Below are positions 39,256 through 48,640 of a DNA stretch of 64,000 nucleotides, piece after piece. The notes beneath the pieces were generated by a model. That model searched no databases. It was not told where the DNA came from and saw only the letters and a program-made list of their open reading frames with translations. Within the stretch, counting starts at the first letter, position 1. The number at the start of each line of letters is the position of its first letter. Position numbers and translations under genes: made by a program. The stretch comes from Burkholderia sp. L27(2015) (GTDB lineage: Bacteria; Pseudomonadota; Gammaproteobacteria; Burkholderiales; Burkholderiaceae): the NCBI RefSeq assembly GCF_009765705.1, contig NZ_LMUX01000021.1:438946-502945 (forward strand), in the 5' to 3' direction.

Positions 39256-40137
39256 TCAGACCAGCGCGCGGCCGGTAAGCCGCTCGAGTATGCCCAGCGG
39301 CGCGCATTCGGGGCGCACCATGCCGCTTGCCGGCAAAAACAGAGTCTGCTCCAGCATGAATTGGCCGGACATCACCGCATGCGAAGTCTGATCGGAGAAA
39401 CACACCCAGACGCTGCCCGGTGCAAACGGCATGGTCTCTTGCGGGCAGTCGCGCTGATAACTCTCGTCGGCTTTCATCGCGTCGTGCAGACCCAGCATGA
39501 AATGATCGTAGGCACTGCGTGGTGATTTGGTAACGTGCAGCGTATTGAGCAACCAGGCCGAGCCCGGCAACTGCGGCCGGATACGCGGCAGGAAACGCTG
39601 CGCGGCCGCTTCGAACGGTTCACCCACGCGCCACACGCGTGGCACGCCGGCCGGGTTGACGTTGGTAAACACCCGCAGGATACGTTCGCCGTAGTTCGGC
39701 CGCGACGGAAAGGCATCCACGTGCAAACGCCTATCGTCGGCGCGCACCGACTGCCGGCGCGTTTCGACCTGCATGGGCCGATAACTGGTCGGCGCGAGAC
39801 GCAGCGCCGGCGTGTAATGCGGTACCAACGAGTGGATCAGTGCTTGCGATTGAGCGCGAAAACGGCCGATCATCGCGGCAATTTCGGTCTGGACCGCGTG
39901 CTCCCCTTGCGCGCCTTTAAGGCGGCCCTGCGCGTCGAGGCTGATGTTGCGCACTTTGGGGTCGCGCACCTCGGGCGTCAGAAAACGCTGCTCGCCCTCG
40001 CTCAACGGGAAACCGAGCTTGGGGAAATACAGCACCTTCCCGGCTTCCAGTTCCCTGACCGCAGCACCTTTGACAGCGTCGTCGACATCGGCAAGCGCCC
40101 AGTCTTGTGCGTCCAGTTCAATGATTTGCGAGCTCAT
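39256..40137 (-). CDS. kdoO: Kdo 3-hydroxylase (Fe(II)/2-oxoglutarate dioxygenase)
   Basis: A 293-residue enzyme that hydroxylates C3 of Kdo to give Ko, known from Burkholderia and Yersinia lipid A cores. The facial triad looks like HVDAF (His and Asp near residue 140) with a distal His in SDQTSHAVMSGQF. Other family segments: GKVLYFPKLGFPLSEGEQRF and RVFTNVNPAGVPRVW. ATG overlaps the waaC stop by four bases. Its presence fits an acid-stable Ko-containing inner core. Confidence 0.9.
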   Translation of the reverse strand: MSSQIIELDAQDWALADVDDAVKGAAVRELEAGKVLYFPKLGFPLSEGEQRFLTPEVRDPKVRNISLDAQGRLKGAQGEHAVQTEIAAMIGRFRAQSQALIHSLVPHYTPALRLAPTSYRPMQVETRRQSVRADDRRLHVDAFPSRPNYGERILRVFTNVNPAGVPRVWRVGEPFEAAAQRFLPRIRPQLPGSAWLLNTLHVTKSPRSAYDHFMLGLHDAMKADESYQRDCPQETMPFAPGSVWVCFSDQTSHAVMSGQFMLEQTLFLPASGMVRPECAPLGILERLTGRALV

Positions 40138-41192
40138 GGGGATTCTTTAGAAAAGACGGCAGGTATTTCAGTAAAAATCGCTGCGCGGCGCTCGCCGCTT
40201 GGGTGGTCGAGCACCGTCGCTACCGCCGCGATAGCTTCCGTCAGCGTAGGCGGCGTGCCGGTGTCGCCCAAGTTGACGATCTGCGGCGACCAGAATCCTT
40301 CGGTTTTCCAGCGCGGAGAATCGCAGTAAAGCTCGATGGTCGGACGCCCCAACGCGGCCGAGATATGCGTGAGCCCGGTGTCGACGCCCACCACCAGCGT
40401 AGCGCGGCGTATCAACGCCAAGGCCTCCAATACCGATATTTTAGGCAGTACCACCGAATTATCCATGCGCGCGGCCAAATTATTGGCGGCCTGCAGCTCG
40501 GCCGGGTTGCCCCACGGCAGCAGCACGCGCATACCGCGCGCGGCGAGATGCTGCGCCAGCTCCACCCAACTATCGTCGGACCAGCGCTTGGCGGCTCGCG
40601 CGGTCGCATGAAACAGCATCGCAAACGGCACATCGGGCAGGCAGGCAGGCACCGGTTCGGGCTGCGGCGTGCCCAGCTTGAATTCGACGCGACCGTCAAC
40701 CTGGTAGCCGAGCACCGCGGCGGCCACTTCGCGCGAGCGCGTCACGCCATGCGTACGCAGGCCGACCGGCACCGAGATGTGATGAAAAATGCGCGACAGG
40801 CCTTCATAGCCTGAATCTTCGGTCGCGTTGGCCAGGCCCGCACGGCATCCGTTAGGCGCCAGCCGCGCCATCTGCATGAGCGCGCCGGTCTTGAACAGCC
40901 CCTGCGTGTCGAAAATATAGTCGTACGGTTCGCTGCGCAACTGCCGCAGGAAATCGGCCATTTCCGCTCGCGTGGCCGCCGACAGCAAGCTTTTGCGCCA
41001 GCGGCGCAGCGCGAAGGGAATCACGCGTCGCACGTCGGGGTGCAAGCGCACCAACTCGACATACGCCTCCTCCACGACCCAGTCGATGCTGGCATCGGGA
41101 AAATGACGGTGCAAATCGGACACCATCGGCATGTTATGCACTACGTCACCGAGCGATGACACCCGGACAATCAGTATTTTCAAAGCAGGCAT
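40134..41192 (-). CDS. waaC: Lipopolysaccharide heptosyltransferase I (GT9)
   Basis: A 352-residue cytoplasmic-face transferase adding the first heptose to Kdo. Signatures: LKILIVRVSSLGDVVHNMPM at the N-terminus, AMLFHATARAAKRWSDDSW, VLLPWGNPAELQAANNLA and GVDTGLTHISAALGRPTIEL. I used ATG 41192, which gives the family N-terminus; a TTG at 41207 adds five residues. Confidence 0.94.
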   Translation of the reverse strand: MPALKILIVRVSSLGDVVHNMPMVSDLHRHFPDASIDWVVEEAYVELVRLHPDVRRVIPFALRRWRKSLLSAATRAEMADFLRQLRSEPYDYIFDTQGLFKTGALMQMARLAPNGCRAGLANATEDSGYEGLSRIFHHISVPVGLRTHGVTRSREVAAAVLGYQVDGRVEFKLGTPQPEPVPACLPDVPFAMLFHATARAAKRWSDDSWVELAQHLAARGMRVLLPWGNPAELQAANNLAARMDNSVVLPKISVLEALALIRRATLVVGVDTGLTHISAALGRPTIELYCDSPRWKTEGFWSPQIVNLGDTGTPPTLTEAIAAVATVLDHPSGERRAAIFTEIPAVFSKESP

Positions 41193-41310
41193 ACCGGAAA
41201 GGCGCAAACGAATGCCCAGCGTGAACGCCGGGCTGAGACTTCATATGATACCTGCACCAGAAGGGGGCCGCGGCGCTTAGTTGGCGCGGTGTTGGGCCGC
41301 GGGCACGGTC

Positions 41311-41351
41311 GAGCGGGCCGCCAGGCGGGCGAAGCGCTCACCTGGCGGCTC
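41311..41351. repeat. Inverted repeat between manB and waaC
   Basis: GCCGCCAGG (41317-41325) pairs perfectly with CCTGGCGGC (41341-41349), with flanking GAG/CTC extending the symmetry. It lies 14 bp after the manB stop. No U-run follows on either strand, so a terminator role is possible but unproved. Confidence 0.55.
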
Positions 41352-41362
41352 ACGACGTCCGC

Positions 41363-42745
41363 TTAAAACGGCAGTTGCGCCGACGGCTTGGCCGCGAGTA
41401 TCACCCGTTTGAAATCCTGCTGGATGCGCGCCAGAGCCGCTTCGCTATCGGCTTCGAAGCGCATCACGATCACCGGGGTCGTATTGGACGAACGGGCCAG
41501 TCCGAAGCCGTCGGGATACTCCACGCGCAACCCGTCGATCGTATTCACCTCATCGGCGCCTTCGAACTTGGCTTCGGCCTGAAGCTTGGCAATCAACTCG
41601 AAGTTTTCGCCTTCGGCGCATTTGAGCTGCAGCTCCGGCGTGCACAGCGAATCGGGCAAGGCATTGAGCAGCGCGCTCGGGTCGCTCACGCGGCTGAGGA
41701 TTTCCAACAGACGTGCGCCGGTATAAAGGCCGTCGTCGAAACCGTACCAACGGTCTTTGAAGAAGATATGGCCACTCATTTCGCCGGCCAGCGGCGCGCC
41801 GGTTTCGCGCAGTTTCGCTTTCACCAGCGAATGGCCGGTTTTCCACATCAGCGGCTGGCCGCCGTGCTTGCGGATCCACGGCGCCAGGTTACGCGTGCAT
41901 TTGACGTCGTAAATGATCTGGCCGCCCGGGTTGCGCGACAGCACGTCTTGCGCGTAGAGCATGAGCTGGCGATCGGGATAAATGATGTCGCCACCCTTGG
42001 TGACCACGCCCAGGCGGTCGCCGTCGCCGTCGAACGCGTAGCCGATTTCGGCATCGGTTTCGCGCAGTGCGCGGATCACGTCTTGCAGGTTTTCGGGGTG
42101 AGCCGGGTCGGGGTGATGATTCGGGAAGGTGCCGTCTATGTCGCAGAACAACTCATGGACTTCGCAGCCCAGTGCGCGAAACAGGCGCGGCGCGAACGCA
42201 CCGGCTACGCCGTTGCCGCAGTCGATCACCAGCTTGATCGGGCGAGCCGGCTTGATATCGCCGACGATGCGCGCCAAGTAGGCGTCGACCACGTCGTGCT
42301 CGTGATAGGTGCCGGCGCCGGAGCTGAAATTGCCGTCGGCGATGCGGCGATAGAGCGCCTGGATCTGCTCGCCGAAAATGGCCGCGCCACGCAATACCAT
42401 CTTGAAACCGTTGTAATCGGGCGGGTTATGGCTGCCGGTGACGACGATGCAGGAATCGGCGCTGCGGCCATCAAGCGGGATCTGCGTCGCAAAATAGCCG
42501 ATCGGTGTGGGCACCATGCCGATGTCGATCACGTCTACGCCCGCCGCCTGGAGGCCTTCGGCCAATGCCGCGGTCAGTTCCGGGCCGGATAGGCGGCCAT
42601 CGCGTGCGACCACCACGGCGGTACCGCCCTGGGCGCGAATCTCGCTACCGAAGGCACGGCCGATCTGCCGCGCCACGCCAGTGTCCAACGTGCTGCCGAC
42701 CACACCACGGATATCGTAGGCTTTGAAAATCGATTGCGAAATCAT
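41363..42745 (-). CDS. manB: Phosphomannomutase/phosphoglucomutase
   Basis: A 460-residue enzyme of the AlgC/ManB type that interconverts hexose 6- and 1-phosphates. The phosphoserine is Ser105 in VVTGSHNPPDYNGFK. The metal site is FDGDGDRLGVV near residue 240, and the sugar-binding loop is LAGEMSGHIFFKDRWYG. It provides mannose-1-phosphate for GDP-mannose, and so for the gmd/fcl pathway downstream, and glucose-1-phosphate. No GDP-mannose pyrophosphorylase gene is in the window. Confidence 0.94.
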   Translation of the reverse strand: MISQSIFKAYDIRGVVGSTLDTGVARQIGRAFGSEIRAQGGTAVVVARDGRLSGPELTAALAEGLQAAGVDVIDIGMVPTPIGYFATQIPLDGRSADSCIVVTGSHNPPDYNGFKMVLRGAAIFGEQIQALYRRIADGNFSSGAGTYHEHDVVDAYLARIVGDIKPARPIKLVIDCGNGVAGAFAPRLFRALGCEVHELFCDIDGTFPNHHPDPAHPENLQDVIRALRETDAEIGYAFDGDGDRLGVVTKGGDIIYPDRQLMLYAQDVLSRNPGGQIIYDVKCTRNLAPWIRKHGGQPLMWKTGHSLVKAKLRETGAPLAGEMSGHIFFKDRWYGFDDGLYTGARLLEILSRVSDPSALLNALPDSLCTPELQLKCAEGENFELIAKLQAEAKFEGADEVNTIDGLRVEYPDGFGLARSSNTTPVIVMRFEADSEAALARIQQDFKRVILAAKPSAQLPF

Positions 42746-42888
42746 GAATGTTTATCCAGATAGGCGGAACAGGTCCGCGTTCAACTTATAATTGCGAGCA
42801 AGGGCCAGGCAGTTTGCGACGGCGCTATTTTAATGCTTACGGAGCTCCGGGCGGCAATATCGCTACCTCGCTCCCCCACATATAGCGC

Positions 42889-44166
42889 ATGCTGAAGAAA
42901 CTTAATCACCCTGATGTCACTAAAGCGCTAGGCAATCTGTTCTGGCTCGGTCTCGAAAGACTCGTGCAGATTGCTGTCGCGATTGCCATTAGCGGCCTGC
43001 TGGCTCGCTATTTCGGCCCCGAACTCTTCGGCAAATGGCAATACGCCAATACGCTGTTGCTGGTGCTGGCCCCCCTCACCTGGGTGTGCGGCTCCGAAAT
43101 TCTGGTACCCACCATCGTACAGACTCAGCAAACGCCGCAAAATTCCCCGGAAGGCCCTACCCTGGGCGCAATTCTTGGCAGCGCCTTCGCCTTGCGCTTC
43201 ATGGTGTCGCTGGCGGCGCTGCTGCTGTGCTGGGGCGCGCTCGCGCTCGGCTGGCTGGATCCCGTGGTCGGCGCGATGCTGGCTGGGCTGGCGGTGACGC
43301 TGCTGTTTCGCGAACCGTTCGGGGTAGTCAGCGTGTGGCTGCAAAGCAAGACGCACAGCAAGCCGGCGCTGTTGATTGGGCTGAGCACCGCCATATTGAA
43401 AGCGGCGGTGGTTTTTGTGATGGTGCGCACGCTGGTCGCGCCTGGTCGGTTTGGCTGGCTTTGGGCTGCGGAAGCGGCGCTGATCGGTGTGGCGCTGATC
43501 GTCTATTTCATGTGGAGCAATGGTGGCCGGCTGGGCTGGCGCATCGAGCCGGAGTTGTTCAAGCGTTTTGTTTCGGCTGGTGCCATCTTCTGGCTGGGGC
43601 TGATTTGCATGTATTTGTTTCTGAAGCTCGACAGGCTGATCCTTCAACATTTTGTGTCGTATGCTGCGCTGGGGCGCTATTCTGCGGCCCAACAGCTTAA
43701 CGAGAACTGGATCACGCTTGCGCTGATGCTCGCACAGACGTTGGCGCCGGCGTTCGTTTACCGTGTCGAGCATCTGCTGAAGCTGCGGGGCAATGTGGTG
43801 CGGCTGATGTGCCTGGCCGGTGTGGTGATGGCGTTGGGCTCCATCGTGTTGGATCTGTTGGCGGGTATGATCATTCGCCGGGTGTTCGGAGCGGCGTTCG
43901 AGGAGGCCATCCCGATTTTTCGCTGGGCTGTGTGGCTGTCGGTTCCGGCTGCGGTCGAAGCGATGGGCAATTTGATCGTTCTTAAATTCCAGGCGCGCTA
44001 TGTGTTGTTGGTAAAGTGGTTGATCGCTTTGCTGGTGGCGCTGTGCGTGGACATGCTGTTGATTCCGTTGTGGGGCGCCTATGGTGCGCTGAGCGGCTTG
44101 GCCTGCGGTTACCTGAGCGCCACCGCTGTCAATCTTTACTACTTTCGCTACCGGTTGCATCCATGA
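42889..44166 (+). CDS. Oligosaccharide flippase (Wzx-like)
   Basis: A 425-residue membrane protein with about twelve helices, of the polysaccharide transporter/MOP family. Visible: GNLFWLGLERLVQIAVAIAI, YFGPELFGKWQYANTLLLVL, and many later hydrophobic segments ending in LSGLACGYLSATAVNLYYFR. It is expected to move lipid-linked repeat units across the inner membrane. The stop overlaps the next gene (ATGA). Whether this serves O antigen or another glycan is inference. Confidence 0.88.
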   Translation: MLKKLNHPDVTKALGNLFWLGLERLVQIAVAIAISGLLARYFGPELFGKWQYANTLLLVLAPLTWVCGSEILVPTIVQTQQTPQNSPEGPTLGAILGSAFALRFMVSLAALLLCWGALALGWLDPVVGAMLAGLAVTLLFREPFGVVSVWLQSKTHSKPALLIGLSTAILKAAVVFVMVRTLVAPGRFGWLWAAEAALIGVALIVYFMWSNGGRLGWRIEPELFKRFVSAGAIFWLGLICMYLFLKLDRLILQHFVSYAALGRYSAAQQLNENWITLALMLAQTLAPAFVYRVEHLLKLRGNVVRLMCLAGVVMALGSIVLDLLAGMIIRRVFGAAFEEAIPIFRWAVWLSVPAAVEAMGNLIVLKFQARYVLLVKWLIALLVALCVDMLLIPLWGAYGALSGLACGYLSATAVNLYYFRYRLHP

Positions 44167-45041
44167 CCCCTGGTACCCCTGGTTCCGAATTTTCCGATAA
44201 CGCTGATAACGCCGACAGTGCGGACAATGCCGAAGCTTATGACGGCGCCCCCGCGTTAGACGACGTGGCCGTGTTGATACCGGCTTATAACTGCCAGGAG
44301 GATCTCGAACGCACGCTGGCTTCGTTGCATGAGACGAGTCCTGTGCGTGTGCTGGTGGTGGACGATGGCAGTACACCCGCGATCGTTTTGCCTGCTTGGG
44401 AGGGATTGCGGATAGAAGTATTGCGCTTGGCCGTTAATGGCGGTATCGAGCGGGCCTTGCGCACCGGCTGCGAATTGCTGTTCGAGCAGGGAGTGCGATA
44501 TATCGCGCGAATCGATGCGGGCGATCTGGCCACTGCGGGACGGCTGCGCCGGCAGCGGACTTATCTGGAAGCCCATGCAGAGGTGGGCGCCGTGGGCGCT
44601 TGGGCAGAAGTGGTGACGCGCGCGGGAAAGCGGCTGTTTCTGTTGACGCCGCCGACGCAGCCTGAGGAGATTCGACGCCTGCGGTTTTTCCGCAGTTGTT
44701 TCGTGCACCCGGCGATGATGCTGCGGGCACAAGCCGTGCAGGCGGCAGGTAATTACCGTGTGGGCTACCGTGCGGCGGAAGATCTCGATTTGTTCTTGCG
44801 CATCATGGAACACGCCGAATGCGCGAACCTGCCGGAAATCGGGCTGCGTTATGAGATCAATGAAGGCGGTATTAGCGCTACGCGTCGGCGTGCGCAGATT
44901 AGCTCGACGCTGAGGTTGCAGTTGCGTTATATCGATGCGTTGAATCCGTATTATTGGCTCGGTCTCGCGAAAAACCTGCTGCATTTCGCGGTACCGTATC
45001 GCGTTTTGCAGGGGTTCAAGCGCGGGTTATTCAGCGCATAA
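44163..45041 (+). CDS. GT2-family glycosyltransferase
   Basis: A 292-residue GT-A enzyme. The catalytic domain starts about residue 35 with DVAVLIPAYNCQEDLERTLA and has VRVLVVDDGSTPAIVLP, a DXD-like RIDAGDLATAGRL and a later AEDLDLFLRIMEHAE. The first 34 residues form an acidic Asn/Asp/Ala-rich repeat (DNADNADSADNAEAYDG) not needed by the fold. ATG 44163 overlaps the flippase stop by four bases, so I did not use the longer frame that runs into the flippase gene. Confidence 0.88.
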   Translation: MTPGTPGSEFSDNADNADSADNAEAYDGAPALDDVAVLIPAYNCQEDLERTLASLHETSPVRVLVVDDGSTPAIVLPAWEGLRIEVLRLAVNGGIERALRTGCELLFEQGVRYIARIDAGDLATAGRLRRQRTYLEAHAEVGAVGAWAEVVTRAGKRLFLLTPPTQPEEIRRLRFFRSCFVHPAMMLRAQAVQAAGNYRVGYRAAEDLDLFLRIMEHAECANLPEIGLRYEINEGGISATRRRAQISSTLRLQLRYIDALNPYYWLGLAKNLLHFAVPYRVLQGFKRGLFSA

Positions 45042-45087
45042 CCATGATTATATTTTTCAACTGCTACGCGCTCTTTATGAATTCCCC

Positions 45088-46245
45088 ATGACTGTCAGCC
45101 GCCCCTTGCATGTCTGCCTGGTGTGCAACACCGCCTGGGCGATCCATACTTACCGCCCCGGGCTGATCAAGGCTCTACTAGCGCAGGGTGCGCGCGTCAC
45201 AGTGCTAGCGCCGTACGATCGTACTTTTGCACCGTTACAGGCATGGGGGGTGACGTGCATAGACGTGCCGATTCATTCCAAAGGCACCAACCCGCTTGCC
45301 GACCTGAAAACGCTGGTGACGCTGTGGCGGCACTATTGGGCGTTGAAACCGGACATGGCGTTTCACTACACCATCAAAGCCAATATCTACGGGACGATTG
45401 CGGCGGCACTAGCACGCGTCAAGTCGATCGCGGTTACGACTGGGCTGGGCTATGTGTTTATCCAGCGCAGCCGCGCGGCGCAGGTCGCCAAACAACTGTA
45501 CAAAATAGCGTTTCGATTTCCCCACGAGGTCTGGTTTCTAAACCCCGACGACCACCGCACCTTTGTTGACGCCGGCCTGCTGGTTCATCCCGAGCGCGCT
45601 GAGCTACTGCGTAGCGAAGGGATAGACCTCGAACAATTTCCACTGACGCCGATTGCCGCGGGAAAGCCCGATTTCGTGTTTATTCTGGTTGGGCGCTTGC
45701 TTTGGGACAAAGGAGTGGCCGAATATGTGGCCGCCGCGCGTGCTGTGAAGGCGCGGTATCCGCAGGCACGCTTTCAATTGCTCGGGCCGGTCGGCGTCGC
45801 TAATCCGAGCGCAATCTCGAAGCAGGAGGTCGAGCAGTGGGTGGCAGAAGGCGTGGTGGAATGGCTGGGCGAAACTGACGATGTGCGGCCATATCTGAGC
45901 GCGGCTGACTGCGTGGTGCTGCCGTCTTACCGTGAAGGCATGCCGCGCACGTTGCTGGAGGCATCCGCATTGGGGCGGCCGATTGTCGCTACCCGCGTGC
46001 CCGGTTGCCGCGATGTGGTGGAGGACGGCGTGACGGGCTTGCTGTGTGAAGTCCGCAGTGCAGACGATCTGGCTGCTAAGATGCTGCAGATGCTCGAAAT
46101 GTCGGCGCAGCAGCGCGCTCATATGGGCGAGTTGGGACGCGCCAGAATGCAGGCCGAATTCGACGAACGATTGATCATTCAACGCTATTTTGCGGCACTG
46201 ACGACGCACACTGGTGTGCGTTTCGAGGAGAAGAGACCATCATGA
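45088..46245 (+). CDS. GT4-family glycosyltransferase
   Basis: A 385-residue GT-B enzyme resembling PglA/WbpT-type N-acetylgalactosaminyl- or galactosyltransferases. Visible: PLHVCLVCNTAWAIHTYRPG, VAFHYTIKANIYG-type segment (MAFHYTIKANIYGTIAAALA), VFILVGRLLWDKGVAEYVAA, and the E-x7-E region REGMPRTLLEASALGRPIVA. The adjacent galE could supply its donor. The stop overlaps galE (ATGA). Confidence 0.88.
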   Translation: MTVSRPLHVCLVCNTAWAIHTYRPGLIKALLAQGARVTVLAPYDRTFAPLQAWGVTCIDVPIHSKGTNPLADLKTLVTLWRHYWALKPDMAFHYTIKANIYGTIAAALARVKSIAVTTGLGYVFIQRSRAAQVAKQLYKIAFRFPHEVWFLNPDDHRTFVDAGLLVHPERAELLRSEGIDLEQFPLTPIAAGKPDFVFILVGRLLWDKGVAEYVAAARAVKARYPQARFQLLGPVGVANPSAISKQEVEQWVAEGVVEWLGETDDVRPYLSAADCVVLPSYREGMPRTLLEASALGRPIVATRVPGCRDVVEDGVTGLLCEVRSADDLAAKMLQMLEMSAQQRAHMGELGRARMQAEFDERLIIQRYFAALTTHTGVRFEEKRPS

Positions 46246-47288
46246 CGGGAAGCGTACAAAGAAAAGGTCAGACCAAAGGCACCATCCTCGTGACAGGTGG
46301 CGCCGGCTTCATCGGCTCGCATACCTGTGTCGAACTGCTCAACGGCGGGTATGACGTGGTGGTGGTTGATAACCTGGTCAATAGCCGTGCCGAGTCGCTG
46401 CGGCGCGTTGAAAGCATTACCGGCAAGAAGATCGATTTCTATCAGGAAGATGTGCGTGACGAGAAGGCGCTGGCGCGTGTCTTCGACAATCATCCTATTT
46501 CGGCTGCGATTCATTTCGCTGCGCTTAAGGCTGTTGGGGAGTCGGTCGCTCAGCCGATTGAGTACTATCGGAACAATATCGATAGTTTGCTGGTGCTTGC
46601 GCAGACCATGCGTGATCGTAACGTGAAGAATTTTGTTTTTAGTTCTTCGGCGACGGTTTATGGCAATCCGGCGAGTGTGCCGATTGATGAGAGTTTTCCC
46701 CTCTCGGCGACTAATCCTTATGGGCAGACTAAGCTGATTGCAGAGCAAGTTCTGCGGGATCTGGAGATTTCGGATTCGAGTTGGCGTATTGCTACGTTGC
46801 GGTATTTCAATCCGGTAGGGGCGCATGAGAGTGGGCGGATTGGGGAAGATCCGGCGGGGGTGCCGAATAATTTGATGCCGTATGTCGCGCAAGTGGCTGT
46901 GGGGAAATTGGCTAAGTTGCGGGTGTTTGGGAATGACTACGACACGCCGGATGGCACGGGTATGCGGGATTTTATTCATGTGGTTGATTTGGCGCGTGGG
47001 CATTTGGCCGCGCTGGATGCGTTGGGTCGGTTGAATCGTAGTTTTACGGTTAACTTGGGCACGGGGTTGGGGTATAGCGTGCTTGATGTGATTCGGGCGT
47101 TTGAAGCGGCTAGCGGGCGGCCCGTGCCGTATGAGATTGTTGAGCGGCGGCCTGGTGATATTGGGGCTTGTTATGCGGATCCGAAGCTGGCGGCGGAGTT
47201 GATTGGTTGGCGTGCGGAATATGGGATTGAGCGCATGTGTGTGGATCAATGGCGCTGGCAGTCGGGGAATCCGGATGGGTTTGTATAA
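46242..47288 (+). CDS. galE: UDP-glucose 4-epimerase
   Basis: A 348-residue extended short-chain dehydrogenase. The NAD motif is TILVTGGAGFIGSHTCVELL; the catalytic Tyr and Lys are in NPYGQTKLIAEQ; other signatures are HFAALKAVGESVAQPIEYY, RYFNPVGAHESGRIGEDPAG and DFIHVVDLARGHL. It interconverts UDP-glucose and UDP-galactose, or the N-acetyl forms. Codon use shifts within the gene: the first 250-300 bp resemble the genome, while later codons end much more often in T or G. Confidence 0.94.
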   Translation: MTGSVQRKGQTKGTILVTGGAGFIGSHTCVELLNGGYDVVVVDNLVNSRAESLRRVESITGKKIDFYQEDVRDEKALARVFDNHPISAAIHFAALKAVGESVAQPIEYYRNNIDSLLVLAQTMRDRNVKNFVFSSSATVYGNPASVPIDESFPLSATNPYGQTKLIAEQVLRDLEISDSSWRIATLRYFNPVGAHESGRIGEDPAGVPNNLMPYVAQVAVGKLAKLRVFGNDYDTPDGTGMRDFIHVVDLARGHLAALDALGRLNRSFTVNLGTGLGYSVLDVIRAFEAASGRPVPYEIVERRPGDIGACYADPKLAAELIGWRAEYGIERMCVDQWRWQSGNPDGFV

Positions 47289-47414
47289 TTTGTGCGCACC
47301 ACCGTTCGTACGTACACGTCAAACGCGCGTTGATTTGGCGCGCGTTTAACGTCTTGGCTTGAAGTCCTTTCCTCGTTCATCCCTCTCTCCCGCAACCGGC
47401 CTCCCGCATCAGTC

Positions 47415-48512
47415 ATGCTCAGTTTCGCTCTCGGTTTTTTTGTCTCGCTGTTGGCTACCCTGCTGGTGATCCGCTACGCGCATCTGCATGAGCGTTTTTC
47501 TGGAGACCAGGATTTGAGCGGTGTGCAGAAATTCCATGCGCATGCTGTGCCGCGTATTGGTGGGGTTGGGATTTTGCTGGGGCTGATCGCTGCGGCGTTA
47601 GAACTGCAGCTCAGTTATCCGCGCGTTTCGATGGCGATTTTGATTCTGGCTGCTTGCGGTATGCCGGCGTTTTTGTCTGGCTTGGTTGAGGATCTGACTA
47701 AACGGGTCAGTCCGCTGGTGCGCTTGCTGTGCACTATGGCGGCGGCGTTGCTGGCTTATTTTTTGATGGGCGCGGCTGTTACGCGCTTGAGCGTGCCCTG
47801 GGTTGATATGGCGCTGGCATTGCCGCTGGTGGCTTGCGTTGTGACGGTGTTGGCAGTGGCGGCGCTTGCGAATGCGGTGAATATTATCGATGGGTTTAAT
47901 GGGCTGGCTGCGATGGTCAGCTTCATGATGTTTGCTTCGTTGGCTTATGTGGGGTTTCAGGTTTCGGACCCGGTTGTGCTGTCGGGATCGCTGATCATGA
48001 TGGGGGCGATTCTTGGCTTTTTTATTTGGAATTTCCCGGCGGGTCTGATTTTTCTGGGCGATGGTGGGGCTTATTTTGTTGGGTTCTTTCTTGGGGAATT
48101 GGCGATTTTGTTGGTGCTGAGGCATCGCGATGTTTCGCCTTGGTATCCGGTGCTGCTTTTCATGTATCCGATCTTTGAGACTTGTTTTTCGATCTATCGG
48201 AAGCGGTTCGTGCGAGGGATGTCAGCGGGGATGCCGGATGGGGTGCATCTGCATATGCTGGTTTATAAGCGGCTGATGCGCTGGGCGGTGGGAGGGAAGA
48301 CGGCGCGGGAGTTGACGCGGAGGAATTCGCTGACTTCGCCTTATCTTTGGTTACTGTGCCTGGTGGCGGTGGTACCGGCGACATTGTTTTGGCGGCATAC
48401 GGTGCATTTGTTTGTGTTTGTGGTGGTGTTTGTTGTGACTTATGTTTGGTTGTATTTGAGCATTGTGCGGTTTAAGGTGCCGCGGTGGATGGTGGTTCGG
48501 AAGGGGAAGTGA
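47415..48512 (+). CDS. Undecaprenyl-phosphate glycosyl-1-phosphate transferase (WecA/WbpL-like)
   Basis: A 365-residue membrane enzyme of the MraY/WecA superfamily that starts polysaccharide units on undecaprenyl phosphate. Signatures: VQKFHAHAVPRIGGVGILLG, the Asp-rich ANAVNIIDGFNGLAAMVSF, IFLGDGGAYFVGFFLGELAI, and the cytoplasmic FSIYRKRFVRGMSAGMPDGV with DGVHLHML. About ten membrane segments. Codon use is rich in T-ending codons like the end of galE. The IS3-family transposase remnant ends 2 bp after its stop on the other strand. Confidence 0.9.
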   Translation: MLSFALGFFVSLLATLLVIRYAHLHERFSGDQDLSGVQKFHAHAVPRIGGVGILLGLIAAALELQLSYPRVSMAILILAACGMPAFLSGLVEDLTKRVSPLVRLLCTMAAALLAYFLMGAAVTRLSVPWVDMALALPLVACVVTVLAVAALANAVNIIDGFNGLAAMVSFMMFASLAYVGFQVSDPVVLSGSLIMMGAILGFFIWNFPAGLIFLGDGGAYFVGFFLGELAILLVLRHRDVSPWYPVLLFMYPIFETCFSIYRKRFVRGMSAGMPDGVHLHMLVYKRLMRWAVGGKTARELTRRNSLTSPYLWLLCLVAVVPATLFWRHTVHLFVFVVVFVVTYVWLYLSIVRFKVPRWMVVRKGK

Positions 48513-48514
48513 AC

Positions 48515-48640
48515 TCAGAAATTAAGGTTACGCCAATAGTGAGGTCTCCTGGGCATTCGTCTTCCAACCAACCGGTGGGTTTTATGCAGCCTGTTCTCCC
48601 TGCTTTTGTTCGCAGATCCAGCGCGATCGAGATACTCGAT
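48515..48640 (-). pseudogene. IS3-family transposase remnant, C-terminal fragment
   Basis: Read leftwards from the IS256 junction this codes YLDRAGSANKSRENRLHKTH followed by a basic tail ending WRNLNF-stop, the usual end of IS3-group OrfB proteins. Its first codon continues directly from the fragment at 49998-50150 if the IS256 copy and one 8-bp duplication are removed. Confidence 0.75.
48633..48640. repeat. Target-site duplication, left copy
   Basis: TACTCGAT directly abuts the left inverted repeat of the IS256-family element and is repeated at 49998-50005. Eight bases is within the normal duplication size for this family. Confidence 0.85.

Noticed and set aside
42928..44376. A 482-codon minus-strand frame opposite the flippase and GT2 genes
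   Set aside because: The translation is rich in Gln, Arg and His with no fold signal; the plus strand codes a clear membrane protein.
46185..47249. A 354-codon minus-strand frame opposite galE
   Set aside because: Its composition is an antisense product of galE codon use; GalE motifs are complete on the plus strand.
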